A DNA stretch of 6,025 nt, taken from an uncultured Bacteroidota bacterium. GTDB lineage: Bacteria > Bacteroidota > Bacteroidia > Chitinophagales > S012-47. Shown piece after piece: positions 5,527 through 6,025 of the stretch. The stretch's first letter is position 1; each line of letters starts with the position of its first letter. The notes under the pieces were generated by a model. The model saw only the letters and a program-made list of their open reading frames with translations. It ran no database searches and had not been told where the DNA came from. The position numbers were made by a program, and so were the translations under genes. The stretch covers positions 1 through 6,025 of the forward strand of contig CAJXXO010000167.1 in the NCBI GenBank assembly GCA_913062655.1, read 5' to 3'.

Positions 5527-6015
5527 ATGAAAACATGGATCATAGGGCTGGGCCTGAGCCTGCTATTTATAATGGGAAGCGCTTCTGCTCATCACCCCGG
5601 CACAGGTAACGGTGCATTAGACATTACCGGGCCGGAACAATCGCTGCTGAATAAATACCTGCTCAACCTGCAGCAAAGTATTGGCATTGCCTCCACGGCA
5701 CAAAAGCTGGCAAAGCGTGCCCACCCCCGGCTACTGCTACCATCCGGAGGCGCTTTTAAGCCTAATGTCATCAACACGCATCTTAACAATGACTTCAACC
5801 GGGCGAATTTGTACAAACTACCGGTAATGGTAATAAGCGTGCGTACGATTAAAACCATTACCCAACTCACCGGCAACGACCAAATCATGGGCTCGGTGAA
5901 AGAATACACCCTGGAACGCAGCAAGCCAAACTCCTCTGAACCCGGCACCATTTGGCTGTTGCTACCCTCCGATAGTACCTTGGCGCCCATGCTGTACGAA
6001 ATCGGGAAGCTGTAA
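5527..6015 (+). CDS. Small secreted protein of unknown function
   Basis: A 162-residue protein that I do not recognise. Residues 1-21 form a clear signal peptide: Lys2, a hydrophobic core at 5-16, and an ASA cleavage motif at 19-21. The mature protein would begin HHPGTG. The remainder is soluble, with no transmembrane segment, no cysteine and no obvious repeat. A probable helix-rich part (37-64) is followed by basic and hydrophobic stretches such as LPVMVISVRTIKTI (98-111) and TIWLLLPSDS (141-150). The gene diverges from the copper cluster across 184 bases. No Shine-Dalgarno sequence precedes the ATG, as is usual in Bacteroidota. Its TAA stop shares a base with an ATG (TAATG), so it may be the first gene of an operon continuing past the window. 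A mature N-terminal His is seen in some copper proteins, but four histidines in total (22, 23, 66, 85) and no known fold leave this open. Confidence 0.7.
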   Translation: MKTWIIGLGLSLLFIMGSASAHHPGTGNGALDITGPEQSLLNKYLLNLQQSIGIASTAQKLAKRAHPRLLLPSGGAFKPNVINTHLNNDFNRANLYKLPVMVISVRTIKTITQLTGNDQIMGSVKEYTLERSKPNSSEPGTIWLLLPSDSTLAPMLYEIGKL

Positions 6016-6025
6016 TGGGCCGTTG
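6015..6025 (+). CDS. Possible start of the next gene, cut by the window edge
   Basis: An ATG at 6015-6017 overlaps the TAA stop of the preceding gene by one base, an arrangement typical of translationally coupled genes. Only three full codons (Met-Gly-Arg) are visible, so nothing can be said about the product, and the ATG may be incidental. Confidence 0.25.

Noticed and set aside
5592..5990. 132-codon minus-strand frame opposite the secreted orphan
   Set aside because: The plus-strand frame has a clean signal peptide with an ASA cleavage motif and a TAATG end; the minus frame has no comparable support.

Overview
The window looks like a chromosomal segment from a member of the Bacteroidota. 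The supporting signs are a TonB-dependent receptor with a Bacteroidota-type early motif, a lipoprotein whose acylated cysteine is followed by KKD, starts without a Shine-Dalgarno sequence, a TAnnTTTG-type -7 box, and a class II ribonucleotide reductase N-terminus of the kind I recall from that phylum. Family and genus cannot be fixed from this sequence. No rRNA, tRNA, insertion sequence, CRISPR array or long repeat was seen.

Layout. Bases 1-376 (minus) hold the first 125 codons of an adenosylcobalamin-dependent (class II) ribonucleotide reductase. A 266-base gap separates it from a divergent class 3 aldehyde dehydrogenase (643-2040, plus). That gene meets tail to tail, with a 4-base overlap, a three-gene minus-strand cluster that reads from 5342 down to 2037: a small six-cysteine membrane-anchored or secreted protein, a lipoprotein with two YtkA/FixH-like domains, and an OprC/NosA-like TonB-dependent receptor. 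A 184-base divergent promoter region then leads to a small secreted protein of unknown function (5527-6015, plus). Its stop overlaps a possible next start (TAATG) at the window edge.

How the genes may work together. The central cluster reads as a copper-handling module. The receptor carries both halves of the copper site described for Pseudomonas OprC, CxxxM (C110, M114) and HxM (H293, M295), at nearly the OprC spacing. The lipoprotein has Met/His-rich segments in both of its repeated domains. The first gene encodes a cysteine-rich protein with a CxxxC pair. The inferred model is outer-membrane copper uptake, with the lipoprotein and the Cys-rich protein receiving or checking the metal in the periplasm or at a membrane. 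An 11-bp perfect hairpin between the lipoprotein and receptor genes may tune receptor expression. A TAATTTTG box within a perfect inverted repeat just upstream of the first gene is a candidate promoter/operator. The flanking reductase and dehydrogenase genes look like unrelated housekeeping genes. The secreted protein on the far side may be linked to the metal theme, because its predicted mature N-terminus is His-His, but this is speculative.
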